NCBI GenBank assembly: GCA_019748295.1
Contig: JAIEPT010000257.1
Span: 1 to 43,401 of the forward strand
Direction: 5' to 3'
DNA: 43,401 bases
DNA from: Gemmataceae bacterium
GTDB lineage: Bacteria > Planctomycetota > Planctomycetia > Gemmatales > Gemmataceae
The notes under the pieces are model-generated. The model saw only the letters and a program-made list of their open reading frames with translations, had not been told where the DNA came from and searched no databases. Position numbers and translations under genes: made by a program. This document shows positions 1-8,914 of the stretch, piece after piece (position 1 is the first letter of the stretch; every line of letters starts with the position of its first letter).

Positions 1-78
1 CGGGAGCGTTGCGCCTCCGCTGTGCACAACTGTTGAAGGGGACTTGCGTGGGACGTTCATCGGCTTCCCAGCCCCGTT

Positions 79-239
79 CACGGGGCTTTCGCGAAGCGTC
101 TAGGCCCGCCGTTGACGGCGGGTAACGAGCGGCAAGAAGAAGCATTCCGCCAGGCCCGTTCACGGGCCTCGTTACGCGACGTTTCCGCCAAGAAACCCGC
201 CGTCAACGGCGGGCCTAGACGCTTCGCGAAAGCCCCGTG
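79..239. repeat. Nested palindrome with 45-bp perfect arms (family G)
   Basis: The arm at 79-123 is the exact reverse complement of the arm at 195-239. Inside lie a second pair (GTAACGAG at 122-129 with CTCGTTAC at 168-175) and a third small hairpin (GGCCCGT/ACGGGCC, 153-168). Each long arm itself contains a short palindrome around CCCGCCGTTGACGGCGGG. A diverged fragment of the same arm recurs at 421-453. No coding sequence is supported here. Confidence 0.85.
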
Positions 240-281
240 AAGAGACAGTACGGCTTCTAAGCGTTAGCGGCCTTTCGAATA

Positions 282-379
282 AGTGCGGGCGTCGCGCATC
301 CGATCAAAACATGCCATTCGCCCGCACTAGCCCGAAGCGTCAGCGAGGGACGACGCGAATCCCTCGCGAACGCTTCGGG
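282..379. repeat. Two adjacent palindromes, part of a repeat cluster
   Basis: AGTGCGGGCG at 282-291 pairs with CGCCCGCACT at 319-328. Directly after it CCCGAAGCGT at 331-340 pairs with ACGCTTCGGG at 370-379, with further partial pairing of the inner flanks. The cluster continues the palindromic stretch that starts at 79. I see no promoter or gene in 240-560. Confidence 0.7.
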
Positions 380-589
380 TTCGTGCGAAAGGTGCTGCGG
401 CGAAATCGCGCACGCTGATTTAGACGCTGCGCGAAAGCCCCGTGAACGGGGCTCGGTCTGGGCATGGCGTTTTTGCGAGAGTTCGTGGGTTCGGACGGCG
501 GAACGATAACGTCTCAGCAGACTTCATCCCCAGCCGGAGCCCCGTTCAGCACCTCGATGAGTGCATGGGATTGGCGAACTTGGTCCGAA

Positions 590-737
590 GCGTGCGCTGC
601 GTTCCTCTGTGGGCGATCCCATGACTCTGGTCGGAGAACCGGATGCGGGAGATCCCCCCGTCCGGTTCGATGAGCGGGCGGTGAAAACGGAACGCCGGTG
701 TGTCCACCGGCAAACCGCGTCACCGCTCGACTCTACC
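590..737 (+). mobile_element. Group II intron 3' end remnant (domains V and VI)
   Basis: The 33 nt at 636-668 resemble group II intron domain V: the arms GAACCGGA and TCCGGTTC pair, enclosing a GGG-AGAT-CCC inner stem. Downstream 669-737 has a domain VI-like hairpin (CGCCGGTG/CCACCGGC). The plus-frame translation around 625-680 reads GEPDAGDPPVRFDER, a peptide that from memory is often mis-annotated over the 3' ends of such introns. The inner domain V helix looks mutated compared with intact copies as I remember them, and no reverse transcriptase gene is present, so I read this as an inactive remnant. Recognition is from pattern memory and was not folded or searched. Confidence 0.55.
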
Positions 738-740
738 CTT

Positions 741-831
741 GAGTTTCGCATGCTGTGTCGGTGGAATGGGAAGCTTCGAAGAGCCCGGCAAGGCACCCGA
801 CAAAGCATGGCACACGACGGCGACATGCTTG
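741..831. repeat. Palindromic element family F, copy 1
   Basis: An approximately 80-nt element whose ends pair: CATGCTGTGTCGG near 749 with CCGACAAAGCATG near 797 (12 of 13 positions). The core reads GAAGAGCCCGGC. Two further copies lie head to head at 18349-18530. It directly follows the intron remnant and precedes the stop of the DUF1571 gene on the minus strand. Confidence 0.7.
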
Positions 832-839
832 CTTCAAAC

Positions 840-1595
840 TCATTTCTCGAAATCGCGGTCGGCGAGGCCGGTATTGAACCGCAGTCCGATGTAGCTGAAC
901 GATTCCATCAACTCCCCTTCCGCCGGCCCGCCCTGACGTGGAAAGAAGTAGTTTTCGTTGCGGATCGGCAGCTTCGATTCCTTGTCCAGATAGACAACGG
1001 TGCGATATGCGTAGAACTCCGGACGCTGCTCGGTGCGGATCAATTCCATCCGCCAGCAACGCCGGCTGTCGAACGTGTATTCGGCAATGCGGACCTGCGT
1101 CTTGCCCGTCTGGCGTTCGCGGTCCCACTGGCGCAGCGATTCGTCGATGGTATTGCCCAGGCCCGCTTCCGTGATCGTATGCCGGCTATGCTCCGTCGCC
1201 CGCGGATCGCGCGGGTCGATCGACACCCATCCCGCCACCTTGAGCAAGCCGCGGGAGTGGACCTTCATCTTGTTGTTGTTCTGCCCTTGGATCCACACGA
1301 CTTCTTGGCCGGCCGATTTCGCGGGGGCGAGCCAGCGCATGGCGACGCTGTTGGGCTGCACGCGGAACTTGGCCTGGATGATGTTCTCATCCTGCAGTTT
1401 GCCCGCGACGTTTTCGCGCGAGACGAGGGTGCAGGAGTAATCTTTGACGACGGAGAAATTGCGCCGCGCTTCCTGCATGAACGCGATCGCCTGTTCGAGC
1501 GTCTGCTCCGGCGCGGCTGCAGGCGGTTGAGCAATCGCTCCGCTGGCGAGGCGGACGGAAACGAGGCAAGCGAGCAAAATGGGGCGGAAGGTCAT
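840..1595 (-). CDS. DUF1571 family secreted protein
   Basis: A 251-residue protein beginning with a signal peptide (hydrophobic residues about 5-20, then AIAQPPAA). The body resembles the DUF1571 family, common in planctomycetes, with the typical stretch of a small outer-envelope carrier-like fold (LDKESKLPIRNENYFF near the C-terminus). Function is unknown; similarity of fold to LolA-like lipoprotein carriers is an inference from family knowledge. The start at 1595 is chosen because GGAGG lies about 10 bases upstream and the signal peptide begins there; the open frame continues further upstream but runs into sequence unlike the family. It is followed by a family F palindrome and preceded by a family D inverted pair. 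Confidence 0.75.
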   Translation of the reverse strand: MTFRPILLACLVSVRLASGAIAQPPAAAPEQTLEQAIAFMQEARRNFSVVKDYSCTLVSRENVAGKLQDENIIQAKFRVQPNSVAMRWLAPAKSAGQEVVWIQGQNNNKMKVHSRGLLKVAGWVSIDPRDPRATEHSRHTITEAGLGNTIDESLRQWDRERQTGKTQVRIAEYTFDSRRCWRMELIRTEQRPEFYAYRTVVYLDKESKLPIRNENYFFPRQGGPAEGELMESFSYIGLRFNTGLADRDFEK

Positions 1596-1744
1596 CGTGA
1601 GGATTCCTCCATGAATCCAGGCCGGGGCAGTGGGAGAAGCAGACAAGCCCGTGTCGTTCGCCCCCGAATGTACCCCACGCGGACGATGCGGGTCCATGCC
1701 ACTTCAGCCGATGGGGGTGCAATGCAAACGTGTCCATGGTCGGC

Positions 1745-1834
1745 GGTTAGCCGCGACGCGCAGCGGAGCGCGGACATTGCGCCACGCCGCAGCTTAGCAC
1801 GCAGTCCGCGCTCCGCTGCGCGTCGCGGCTAACC
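1745..1834. repeat. Inverted pair of family D repeats (31-bp arms)
   Basis: The arm 1745-1775 (GGTTAGCCGCGACGCGCAGC...) is the exact reverse complement of 1804-1834. The pair lies between the leuS stop (1862, minus) and the DUF1571 start, so it is transcribed downstream of leuS and could act as a terminator hairpin. Other copies: an inverted pair at 27167-27263 and a single arm at 33965-33995. Confidence 0.85.
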
Positions 1835-1861
1835 CTGCGAACGCGGTGCTGGCCAACCCCA

Positions 1862-4657
1862 TTACCCAACCACCAGGTTGACCATCTTCCCCGGCACCAC
1901 GATCACCTTCTTGATGCTCTTCCCCGCGAGCTGAGCCTGCACCTTCTCATCCGCGAGGGCGGCCTTCTCCATCGCGGCGCTGTCAAGGCCCGCGGGGACG
2001 ACGATCTTCGCGCGCACTTTGCCGTTGATCTGCACCGGCACTTCCACGCTGTCGGCCTGCAACAGGCTTTCGTCGAAGGCGGGCCAGGGTTCGTACGCCA
2101 GCGTCGTCGCGCCGCCGAGCGTTTGCCACATCTCCTCGGCCAAGTGCGGGGCGAAAGGGCTGAGCAGGAGAACAAAAGTGCGTAGCGACGATTTGGGCCG
2201 AACCGCGAGCGGCGTCATGTGATTGACGAACTCCATCATCGCGGAGATCGCGGTGTTGAACGACAAGCCGTCGAGGTCGTTGGTGACGCGCTTGATCGTC
2301 TGATGCAGCTTGCGTTCGGTCTCCTTGTCGGCCGCGACGTCTTGCACCGCATCGCTGAGGCGAACCTCGTCCGCGCGTTCATCGACGATGAGCCGCCACG
2401 CACGGTTGAGGAAGCGGTAGACCCCCTCGACGCCGCGCATGCTCCAGGGCTTGGTCGCCTCCAAGGGGCCCATGAACATCTCGTAAAGACGCAGGCTGTC
2501 GGCCCCGTATTCCTCGACGACGTCATCGGGACTAATCACGTTGCCGCGACTCTTGGACATCTTGTCTGTACGTGCGCTTAACTCAATGGTCGGATCCTTG
2601 GTCCAAAAGAACTTCTTCCCTCGCACTTCAACTTCGTCTTCAGGTACTTTTTTCTGTTCCGAGACGAGCCCTTTCCCCTCGACTTCCCCAGCCGAAACAG
2701 TTTCTCCGTCGATCACATCGCGGTAGTACTCGATCTGGCCCAAAATGAGGCCTTGATTCACAAGACGTTTGAACGGTTCCGGACAATTCACATACCCGCG
2801 GTCGAAGAGCACCTTGTGCCAGAAACGCGAGTACAAGAGGTGCAGCACCGCGTGCTCGGCTCCGCCGACGTAAAGATCGACGGGCAGGTAATGGTTGAGC
2901 AACTTCGGATCCGCGAAGGCGGCTTCGTTGCGAGGGTCGATGTAGCGCAGGTAGTACCAACACGATCCCGCCCATTGCGGCATCGTGTTCGTCTCGCGGA
3001 GGTAGGGTTTGCCGTCGAGCGTGACATGGGTCCACTCTTTCGCCTTCGCCAGCGGCCCTTCCGGCGATCCGCTCGGCTTGAAGTCTTCCAGCACCGGCAA
3101 GGTCAGCGGCAAATCCTGGATCGGCACCGCCCGCTTCACGCCGGTGGGTTGGCCCTTCGCGTCCAGCTCATGCAGGATGGGGAATGGTTCGCCCCAGTAG
3201 CGCTGCCGGCTGAAGAGCCAATCGCGCAGCTTGTAGTTGATCTTCTTCGTGCCCAGGCCTTTGCCTTCGAGCCACGCGGTGATCTTCGTCTTGAACTCCG
3301 CAGTCGGCAGGCCGTCGAACTCGCCCGAGTTGAACGCGACGCCTTCCTCGCAGTAGGGCTCGCTCAGATTATCCAGCGTGCTCTTCGTTTGCTTGAGCCA
3401 TGCTTCGGTCAGCTTCACCACCGGCTTGATCGGCAAGTCGAACGCCTGGGCGAACTCGAAGTCGCGTTCGTCATGCGCGGGGACGGCCATGATCGCCCCG
3501 GTGCCGTAGCTGGCGAGCACGTAGTCGGCGATCCAGATGGGGACGTTCTCGCCGTTGACGGGATTGATGGCGTAGGCGCCGGTGAAGACGCCGGTCTTCT
3601 TCTTCGCGAGCTCGGTGCGTTCGAAATCGCTCTTGCGCGATGCGGCTAGCTGGTACTCCTTGACTGCGGTTCGCTGCTCGGGCGTCGTGATGGTTTCGAC
3701 CAGGCGATGCTCGGGGGCGAGCACCATGTAGGTGGCGCCGAAGAGCGTGTCGGGGCGCGTGGTGTAGACGCGGATGGAACCCAGGAGCTCACTACGTTCG
3801 CCCCTGGGCTTGGAGGATTCTTCCAATTTGCAATCTGCAATTTGCAATTCGAAATCAACCTCCGCGCCTTCGCTTTTGCCGATCCAGTTGCGTTGCATGT
3901 CCTTGATCGGATCGGGCCAATTCACGACGCTTAGGTCGTCGATCAATCGCTCGGCATAGTCGGTGATGCGCAGCATCCATTGCTTCAGCGGCATGCGGAT
4001 GACGGGGTGGCTGCCGCGTTCGGATTTGCCGTCGATGACTTCTTCGTTGGCGAGCACCGTGCCCAATTCGGGGCACCAGTTGACGGGGACTTCGGCCTGG
4101 TAGGCGAGCCGTTTCGAGTCCTGGTAGGCGCGCACCGCGGACTCGCCTTTCGACTTCACATCGGCCGGGATCGGCAACTCGGCGATCGATCGGCCCTTCT
4201 TGGCCTCGGTGTCGTACCAGGTGTCGTACAGTTCGAGGAAGATCCACTGCGTCCACTTGAAGTAGCCGGGATCGGTGGTGTCGACCTCGCGGTCCCAGTC
4301 GTAGCTGAAGCCGAGCATTTTGATCTGCCGGCGAAACGTGTTGATGTTGTTCTGCGTGGTGATGCGCGGATGCGTGCCGGTCTGGATGGCGTATTGTTCC
4401 GCAGGCAGGCCGAAGGCGTCCCAGCCCATGGGATGGAGGACATTGAACCCGCGCATGCGTTTCCAGCGAGCCAGGATATCGGTCGCGGTGTACCCCTCGG
4501 GATGGCCGACATGCAGGCCGGCTCCGGACGGGTAGGGGAACATATCGAGGATGTAGTACTTCGGCTTGGAAAGGTCGTCCGGCGTGCGGAAGGTCTTGTT
4601 CTCTTCCCAGAAGCGTTGCCATTTCGCTTCGACGGCTTGCGGCTTATACGACGGCAT
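1862..4657 (-). CDS. leuS: Leucine--tRNA ligase
   Basis: A 931-residue class I aminoacyl-tRNA synthetase that charges tRNA-Leu in the cytoplasm. The HIGH signature is HVGH at residues 49-52 and the KMSKS loop (KMSKS, residues 699-703) is intact. Between them lies the CP1 editing domain ([12 protein letters not shown], then [16 protein letters not shown]). The start at 4657 has an SD-like GGAG 8-12 bases upstream; the frame extends to 4774 but only through repeat sequence. Odd: residues about 271-294, just before the TTRPDTLFG motif, correspond to a family A palindrome plus an AT-rich tract (3776-3856) read in frame. This is an insertion relative to the usual family sequence. The gene otherwise looks intact and functional. 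Confidence 0.97.
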   Translation of the reverse strand: MPSYKPQAVEAKWQRFWEENKTFRTPDDLSKPKYYILDMFPYPSGAGLHVGHPEGYTATDILARWKRMRGFNVLHPMGWDAFGLPAEQYAIQTGTHPRITTQNNINTFRRQIKMLGFSYDWDREVDTTDPGYFKWTQWIFLELYDTWYDTEAKKGRSIAELPIPADVKSKGESAVRAYQDSKRLAYQAEVPVNWCPELGTVLANEEVIDGKSERGSHPVIRMPLKQWMLRITDYAERLIDDLSVVNWPDPIKDMQRNWIGKSEGAEVDFELQIADCKLEESSKPRGERSELLGSIRVYTTRPDTLFGATYMVLAPEHRLVETITTPEQRTAVKEYQLAASRKSDFERTELAKKKTGVFTGAYAINPVNGENVPIWIADYVLASYGTGAIMAVPAHDERDFEFAQAFDLPIKPVVKLTEAWLKQTKSTLDNLSEPYCEEGVAFNSGEFDGLPTAEFKTKITAWLEGKGLGTKKINYKLRDWLFSRQRYWGEPFPILHELDAKGQPTGVKRAVPIQDLPLTLPVLEDFKPSGSPEGPLAKAKEWTHVTLDGKPYLRETNTMPQWAGSCWYYLRYIDPRNEAAFADPKLLNHYLPVDLYVGGAEHAVLHLLYSRFWHKVLFDRGYVNCPEPFKRLVNQGLILGQIEYYRDVIDGETVSAGEVEGKGLVSEQKKVPEDEVEVRGKKFFWTKDPTIELSARTDKMSKSRGNVISPDDVVEEYGADSLRLYEMFMGPLEATKPWSMRGVEGVYRFLNRAWRLIVDERADEVRLSDAVQDVAADKETERKLHQTIKRVTNDLDGLSFNTAISAMMEFVNHMTPLAVRPKSSLRTFVLLLSPFAPHLAEEMWQTLGGATTLAYEPWPAFDESLLQADSVEVPVQINGKVRAKIVVPAGLDSAAMEKAALADEKVQAQLAGKSIKKVIVVPGKMVNLVVG
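3776..3856. repeat. Family A palindrome and AT-rich tract inside leuS
   Basis: Positions 3776-3813 match the intergenic family A element (CCCAGGAGCTC...GCCCCTGGGCTTGG) with few changes. They are followed at 3821-3850 by tandem short words (AATTTGCAATCTGCAATTTG...). Together they add about 24 codons to leuS without a frameshift. Other family A copies are all between genes. Confidence 0.8.
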
Positions 4658-4739
4658 CGAAAACTCCTGCCCGCGGACCAAAGAGTCAGCATACCCTCGG
4701 CCGACGCCCCCGGCGAGTCGCGCGTTCGCGGGTCTTGCT

Positions 4740-4940
4740 CCCCTCTCCCCTTTGGGGAGGGGGCCCGTGCACAATCCAGATGTTGTCCCTCAAGTCCCAG
4801 GGTAAGCGCAGCGCACCCTGGGGATCAGACCGCGGGTGCGATCCCAGGGTGCGCTGCGCTTACCCTGGGGTTTGCGGTGTGAAACAAGTTCATGCACCGC
4901 TTACGCCCCCGGCCCCTCTCCCCAAAGGGGAGAGGGGAGA
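4740..4940. repeat. Composite palindrome B-C-B, copy 1
   Basis: A family C inverted pair (27-bp perfect arms 4796-4822 and 4843-4869, CCCAGGGTAAGCGCAGCGCA...) is framed by two family B palindromes (CTCCCCTTTGGGGAG type) at 4740-4762 and 4912-4940. The whole arrangement recurs at 6082-6322, so the methyltransferase gene sits between two composite copies. The stretch 4658-4941 holds no gene. The methyltransferase is transcribed on the minus strand toward this element. Confidence 0.8.
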
Positions 4941-4941
4941 G

Positions 4942-6063
4942 TCACGGATGGAATTCGAGGAGCTGGCAATCGATGGTGCCATTGAACAGAAACTCGCGGC
5001 GCACGGGTTTCATGCCGATCTGTTTGCCGAGCGAGCTGTTACCCGTGAACACGAAGCAGCGCCAACCCGGGGATCGAGCGAACACCTCGCCCAGCGTACG
5101 GTAAAGCGGCCGTAAATCTTCGTCTTCGCCGAGCCGTTCGCCGTAAGGGGGATTGCAGATCAGGACGCCGGGTGGTCCCGCGGGGACGTAGAAATCGGTC
5201 ACGTCGTAGCGCTCGAACTTCATGAGATGGCCGATGCCGGCGGATCGGGCGTTTTCGTTGGCGAAGTTGACGGCATCGCAACGGATGTCGGAGCCGGCGA
5301 TCGGATAGGGCAACGTCTTCGCCATGTCCGCCCGAGCTTGATTGCGGAGGCGCGTCCATTGGGTCATGTTGTGGTTCATCCACCCCATGAATCCAAACCA
5401 TTTCCGCGTGAGGCCGGGCGGGCGATTCAGAGCGATCCAGGCGCCCTCGATGCAAAAGGTGCCGGAACCGCAGAGCGGATCGAGAAGCGGTGTTTCGCCG
5501 CGCCAGCCGGTCATCAGCACCAGGCCGGCGGCGAGCGCTTCGTTGATCGGCGCCCGCGTCTGAATGGGCCGATAGCCGCGCTTGTGGAGCGAATCGCCGG
5601 AGCTGTCGAGGCTGAGGACCATGCGATCCGCATGAATGTGCAGGTTCAGGCCCACCATCGGCTTCTCGACGTTGACCGAAGGACGTCGCCCGTGGCGTTC
5701 GCGGAAGAAATCGCAGATGCCGTCTTTCACGCGAAGGGCCGCATACTTCGAATGGGTGATCCCCGAATCGCGAACGTTGGAATCGACCGCAATCGTGTGA
5801 TCGGGCGTGAGGAAGCGATCCCAGTCGAAATCATGGACGACCTGATACAACTCCTCCGGCGACCGCACTTCCGCTTCGAGAATCGGCTGCAAGACGCGGA
5901 TGGCGGTCCGCAGATACAAGTTTGCTCGATAGAGCAGTTGCATATCGCCGACGAACGCAACCCCGCCGCGCCCTGGGACGACGTCGTGGGCTTGCAGCGC
6001 GCGAAGCTCCTCCGCGAGCACGGGCTCCAGTCCGCGAGCGCAGGTTGCGAAATACTTGGGCAC
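4942..6063 (-). CDS. THUMP-domain class I SAM-dependent RNA methyltransferase (RlmL N-terminal-like)
   Basis: A 373-residue protein built like the N-terminal methyltransferase half of RlmL/YcbY, which makes m2G2445 in 23S rRNA. A ferredoxin-like/THUMP region occupies roughly residues 1-160. The Rossmann fold follows with SAM motif I DPLCGSGTFCIEGA and the catalytic NPPYGERLG motif, characteristic of base N-methylation. The start is placed at the GTG at 6063 because the family sequence (PKYFATCARGLEP) begins there and the longer frame runs back through repeat sequence; CTG at 6066 is adjacent. Family members also include Trm14-like tRNA enzymes, so the exact target is uncertain. Confidence 0.85.
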   Translation of the reverse strand: MPKYFATCARGLEPVLAEELRALQAHDVVPGRGGVAFVGDMQLLYRANLYLRTAIRVLQPILEAEVRSPEELYQVVHDFDWDRFLTPDHTIAVDSNVRDSGITHSKYAALRVKDGICDFFRERHGRRPSVNVEKPMVGLNLHIHADRMVLSLDSSGDSLHKRGYRPIQTRAPINEALAAGLVLMTGWRGETPLLDPLCGSGTFCIEGAWIALNRPPGLTRKWFGFMGWMNHNMTQWTRLRNQARADMAKTLPYPIAGSDIRCDAVNFANENARSAGIGHLMKFERYDVTDFYVPAGPPGVLICNPPYGERLGEDEDLRPLYRTLGEVFARSPGWRCFVFTGNSSLGKQIGMKPVRREFLFNGTIDCQLLEFHP

Positions 6064-6081
6064 CAGAGTGTTCCGTATTGC

Positions 6082-6322
6082 TCCCCTCTCTCCCCTTTGG
6101 GGAGCCTTGGGGAGAGGAGCTGGGCGGGAGTAAGCGGTGCACAATCTTAATATCGTGCACCAAGCCCCAGGGTAAGCGCAGCGCACCTTGGGGATCAATG
6201 CCCGCGGCCTGATCCCCACCGTGCGCTGCGCTTACGGTGGGGCTTGGCGGACAAGATGAAGATTATGCACCGTTCTCTCCCCTCACCCCCCGCCCCTCTC
6301 CCCAAGGGGAGAGGGGAGCAAG
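6082..6322. repeat. Composite palindrome B-C-B, copy 2
   Basis: Family B at 6082-6122, family C arms at 6165-6193 and 6214-6242 (less perfect than in copy 1), and family B again at 6290-6322, with another B-type copy at 6330-6356. The surrounding words (GTGCACAATC, ATGCACCG) also recur in copy 1, so the repeat unit is about 200 bp. The gap 6064-6365 holds only this element. Confidence 0.75.
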
Positions 6323-6365
6323 AGGAGCAGCCCCTCTTCCCAAAGGGGAGAGGGGGGCCAAACAA

Positions 6366-8483
6366 TCAGCCCGCTTCGAAGCGGATGCGCCAACCTAGTT
6401 CGGCCAGCAGTTTGCCGAGCTTTTCCGCGTCCGCTTCGAGCACCGCGAGGGCCGTGGGGCCCAGCCGTTGATGGATGAGCGCCCGGGTTTGCGGCCACTG
6501 CATGAGGCCATCGCCTTGCAACGCCGTCCCCACGTGCATGACAAGCCGACGATGAAACTCCGCGGGAACGCTTTCGCCGGTGGTCGAAAGCAGCAACGCC
6601 GCGGCGGGGGACAACGGCAGTCCGGCGCGTTGCTCGAACCATTCGGTCAACGCATCGATCGTGACGCCGCGCTGTCGCGCTTGCCGCAAGGAGGCGGGAG
6701 TCAGGCGATAGCTTTTTCGTGCAGGCGACGTGCCGCGGTCCAGCGGTTCGGCGAAGCGTTGCAGTTCCGTTTCGAGCAGCAAATCGGATCGAGCCATGTC
6801 GATGTTGAGCGTGACGCCGTCTTCTTCCACATCGACGCATCGCTCCGGCGGCAGGCAGTAGTCGCGCGTCCCGGTCAGCCGAAAGTTCTTGTAATCGATC
6901 TTCCCTTCGCTGGCGACCACGGCGACGCGATCAGTGAGCCGTTGAGCAGGCAGGCCGCGCGACAACGCTTCCGCCAGATCCTCCGGCGTCGCGAACTCGA
7001 AGAGGGCGGCGGAGGGATAGACGGTGATGCGTTCCCGCTTGTTGGACCACGTGCGAAGCGCCTCGATTACCGGCGTCGGCGTGCTCTTCATCCCGTAGCG
7101 GTCGAGCGTCTGCAGGAGCGATTCGAGCGATTCGCCTGACTCCAATCCGCGGTAGACGATCGTCGGCTCGAGTTGAAGCGTGCAGGCGGCGCCAAGCGTT
7201 TTCCACAACGCGAATCGGCTCAAGCGAAAGATCAATCCCGGCGACAATCCCTGGCGATACGCGAGGATTTCCAAGTTCGGCTGAACCAGCAACGTCTTCG
7301 GAAATTCGGCAAACGCCGGCGGCGCATCGTGCATGCCCAGGATCCAACGCCCGAGCGGACTGAGCCGAACCGCGTATCCGCCTTCGGGCAACTTGCAGGT
7401 TTGGACAAGCCGCAATGTCGGTGCAAGACCGAGCAGAAATGCCGCGATGCCCGCCTCGGCCGGGGGCTTGGATGCCCAGAACGGATGACGCGAGAGGACC
7501 CAGGTTTCGAGCTTCCGCGGATCGGCCCAGGCCTCGTCCGGGAGATGCGAAAGCAGCGAAAGGGCGAACAGCGTCGCGGAAGCCAATGGCCGGCTGGCGT
7601 CCGCAGCCATGTCCCAGCCGCCGAGCGGAGTCCAGCCGCGCAGCTTCCAAAGAGATGCGTAAATCTCAGCCAAAGCCGGCGCGTGGCCTTTATCCCATGC
7701 TTCGGGGAAGATCCCCGCAAAGAGATCGCCCCCCTGCTCGTCGAGCGCTCCCACCGCATTCGCCAGGCCCACGGCCAATAAGCCCGGGTCGGCGATTTCC
7801 ACAAGGCTTTCGCCTGGTTGGGTACCCAAAAGGGCGTCGGACCGCAGGCGTTCGAGATCGCGTTTGAAGAACTCGCGCGTTTGCGTCCGACGCAGCGGAT
7901 TGGCGGATACCTGCTGATGCACGATGGCGAGCCGAAGGGGCCATTCGAGCCCATCCGCTTCGATGGCCGGGCCGCTCGCCTCGACGCGCAGCGATTCGAC
8001 ATCGAGAGGAAGGGGTTCGCGAAGCGTGCGCTGCGTAACGAAGGGGGGCGCATAAACTTGAGGGTCGGACGTCTGCGTGAGCCACGTTTCGATGCCGCGG
8101 ATGACGAGCCCGTTGCCGCCGGTTCGCAGTTGGGGGTAAAGCACGCCCGATTCCAACAGCGTGCGGATCGCCTCCAACCCGTCGCCGGCGCCGAGCGTCA
8201 TCGCCCATTCGACCAGACTGCCGACCGGCCAATAAGGTTGCCGGCTTTGCGCGATGAGGCGCAACACCCCGCGCGACGGGATGGGCAGTTCTTTGAGCCG
8301 ACGATCGATGACGGGGGCATTGCTCAACGTTTCGATGCAACGGCGGCGCAGCTCCTCCGCGGGCCACTGGTTGCGGGGGCGGTAGAGTTTCCCCGCCACC
8401 TGACGCAAAGTCGGCTCGTCGTAGGCTTCGAGCGCCCGTTCGATCGGTTCGAGAAATTGATCGTTGCTGGCTGCGGACGTCAT
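6366..8483 (-). CDS. Helicase-associated (Helicase_C_3/XPB-like C-terminal) domain protein
   Basis: A 705-residue protein resembling the family with the XPB/Ssl2-like helicase C-terminal domain (Helicase_C_3), centred about residues 390-510 (LLVQPNLEILAYRQGLSP, then a run ending VYPSAALFEFATPEDLAEAL). No P-loop or DEAD/H box is visible, so it is not itself a helicase. In actinobacteria such proteins lie near an XPB-type helicase gene; none is seen here. Its ATG overlaps the stop of the preceding small gene by four bases (8480-8483), so the two are probably translationally coupled. Role unknown; a DNA-repair or nucleic-acid binding role is only an inference. Confidence 0.65.
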   Translation of the reverse strand: MTSAASNDQFLEPIERALEAYDEPTLRQVAGKLYRPRNQWPAEELRRRCIETLSNAPVIDRRLKELPIPSRGVLRLIAQSRQPYWPVGSLVEWAMTLGAGDGLEAIRTLLESGVLYPQLRTGGNGLVIRGIETWLTQTSDPQVYAPPFVTQRTLREPLPLDVESLRVEASGPAIEADGLEWPLRLAIVHQQVSANPLRRTQTREFFKRDLERLRSDALLGTQPGESLVEIADPGLLAVGLANAVGALDEQGGDLFAGIFPEAWDKGHAPALAEIYASLWKLRGWTPLGGWDMAADASRPLASATLFALSLLSHLPDEAWADPRKLETWVLSRHPFWASKPPAEAGIAAFLLGLAPTLRLVQTCKLPEGGYAVRLSPLGRWILGMHDAPPAFAEFPKTLLVQPNLEILAYRQGLSPGLIFRLSRFALWKTLGAACTLQLEPTIVYRGLESGESLESLLQTLDRYGMKSTPTPVIEALRTWSNKRERITVYPSAALFEFATPEDLAEALSRGLPAQRLTDRVAVVASEGKIDYKNFRLTGTRDYCLPPERCVDVEEDGVTLNIDMARSDLLLETELQRFAEPLDRGTSPARKSYRLTPASLRQARQRGVTIDALTEWFEQRAGLPLSPAAALLLSTTGESVPAEFHRRLVMHVGTALQGDGLMQWPQTRALIHQRLGPTALAVLEADAEKLGKLLAELGWRIRFEAG

Positions 8484-8725
8484 GTGGCTCCATCCGTGAC
8501 GACCTGCGGCGTGTGCCCCATCTTCTTCAGTTCCTGCACCACGGAATCCACCCGCCCTGGGCGAACGAGGAGGATGCGATCCGCAAGCCGGCCGACGATT
8601 TCGGAAGCCAGCTTGCGATGGGCGAGCAGTTCCTCCGCCAAGATCGCATCCTCGGTCTGCACCAGGCAGACGCGCCGATGCAGCTTGACGGGAATCCGTG
8701 CCTTATCCGCGGTGGTGGGAAACAT
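8480..8725 (-). CDS. Small hypothetical protein coupled to the helicase-associated gene
   Basis: 81 residues, soluble, rich in charged residues, no recognised motif. It precedes the Helicase_C_3 gene with a four-base overlap, and GGAG lies about 6 bases before its ATG. A TACAAT box (8750-8755, minus strand) sits some 25 bases upstream, so the pair probably forms a two-gene transcript beginning here. The C-terminal part (VVQELKKMGHTPQVV) looks like a helix-strand of a small alpha/beta domain. I do not recognise the family. Confidence 0.6.
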   Translation of the reverse strand: MFPTTADKARIPVKLHRRVCLVQTEDAILAEELLAHRKLASEIVGRLADRILLVRPGRVDSVVQELKKMGHTPQVVTDGAT

Positions 8726-8749
8726 GAGAAGCTCCGTTCACGTTCTGTC

Positions 8750-8755
8750 ATTGTA
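8750..8755 (-). promoter_or_regulatory. Putative -10 box (TACAAT)
   Basis: The minus strand reads CCTACAATGA 25 bases upstream of the small gene at 8725. The same box precedes several other genes in the window at a similar distance. No convincing -35 element is seen. Confidence 0.35.
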
Positions 8756-8787
8756 GGAACGGAGGCACAATAATTGGTGGGTCTTCA

Positions 8788-8889
8788 AAGCCCGGGGCGA
8801 GCGTAGCGAGCTCCTGGGCTCCGAGTGTCGGGGGTGGGAGATGTCTTCGGTCTGGAACCCAGGAGCTCGCTGCGCTCGCCCCTGGGCTT
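8788..8889. repeat. Inverted pair of family A palindromes
   Basis: A family A copy at 8788-8822 faces a second at 8854-8889 (AGGAGCTCGCTGCGCTCGCC). The pair lies between the end of the sigma factor gene (8915, minus) and the promoter of the small gene at 8725, so it is transcribed just behind the sigma factor gene. Confidence 0.8.
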
Positions 8890-8914
8890 GGGGATCTCCA
8901 CTTCACGCTCGTTC

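Noticed and set aside
561..1832. A 423-codon plus-strand open frame
   Set aside because: It is antisense to the DUF1571 gene over most of its length, its start lies in the intron remnant, and it shows no family sequence. Long antisense frames are common in this GC-rich DNA.
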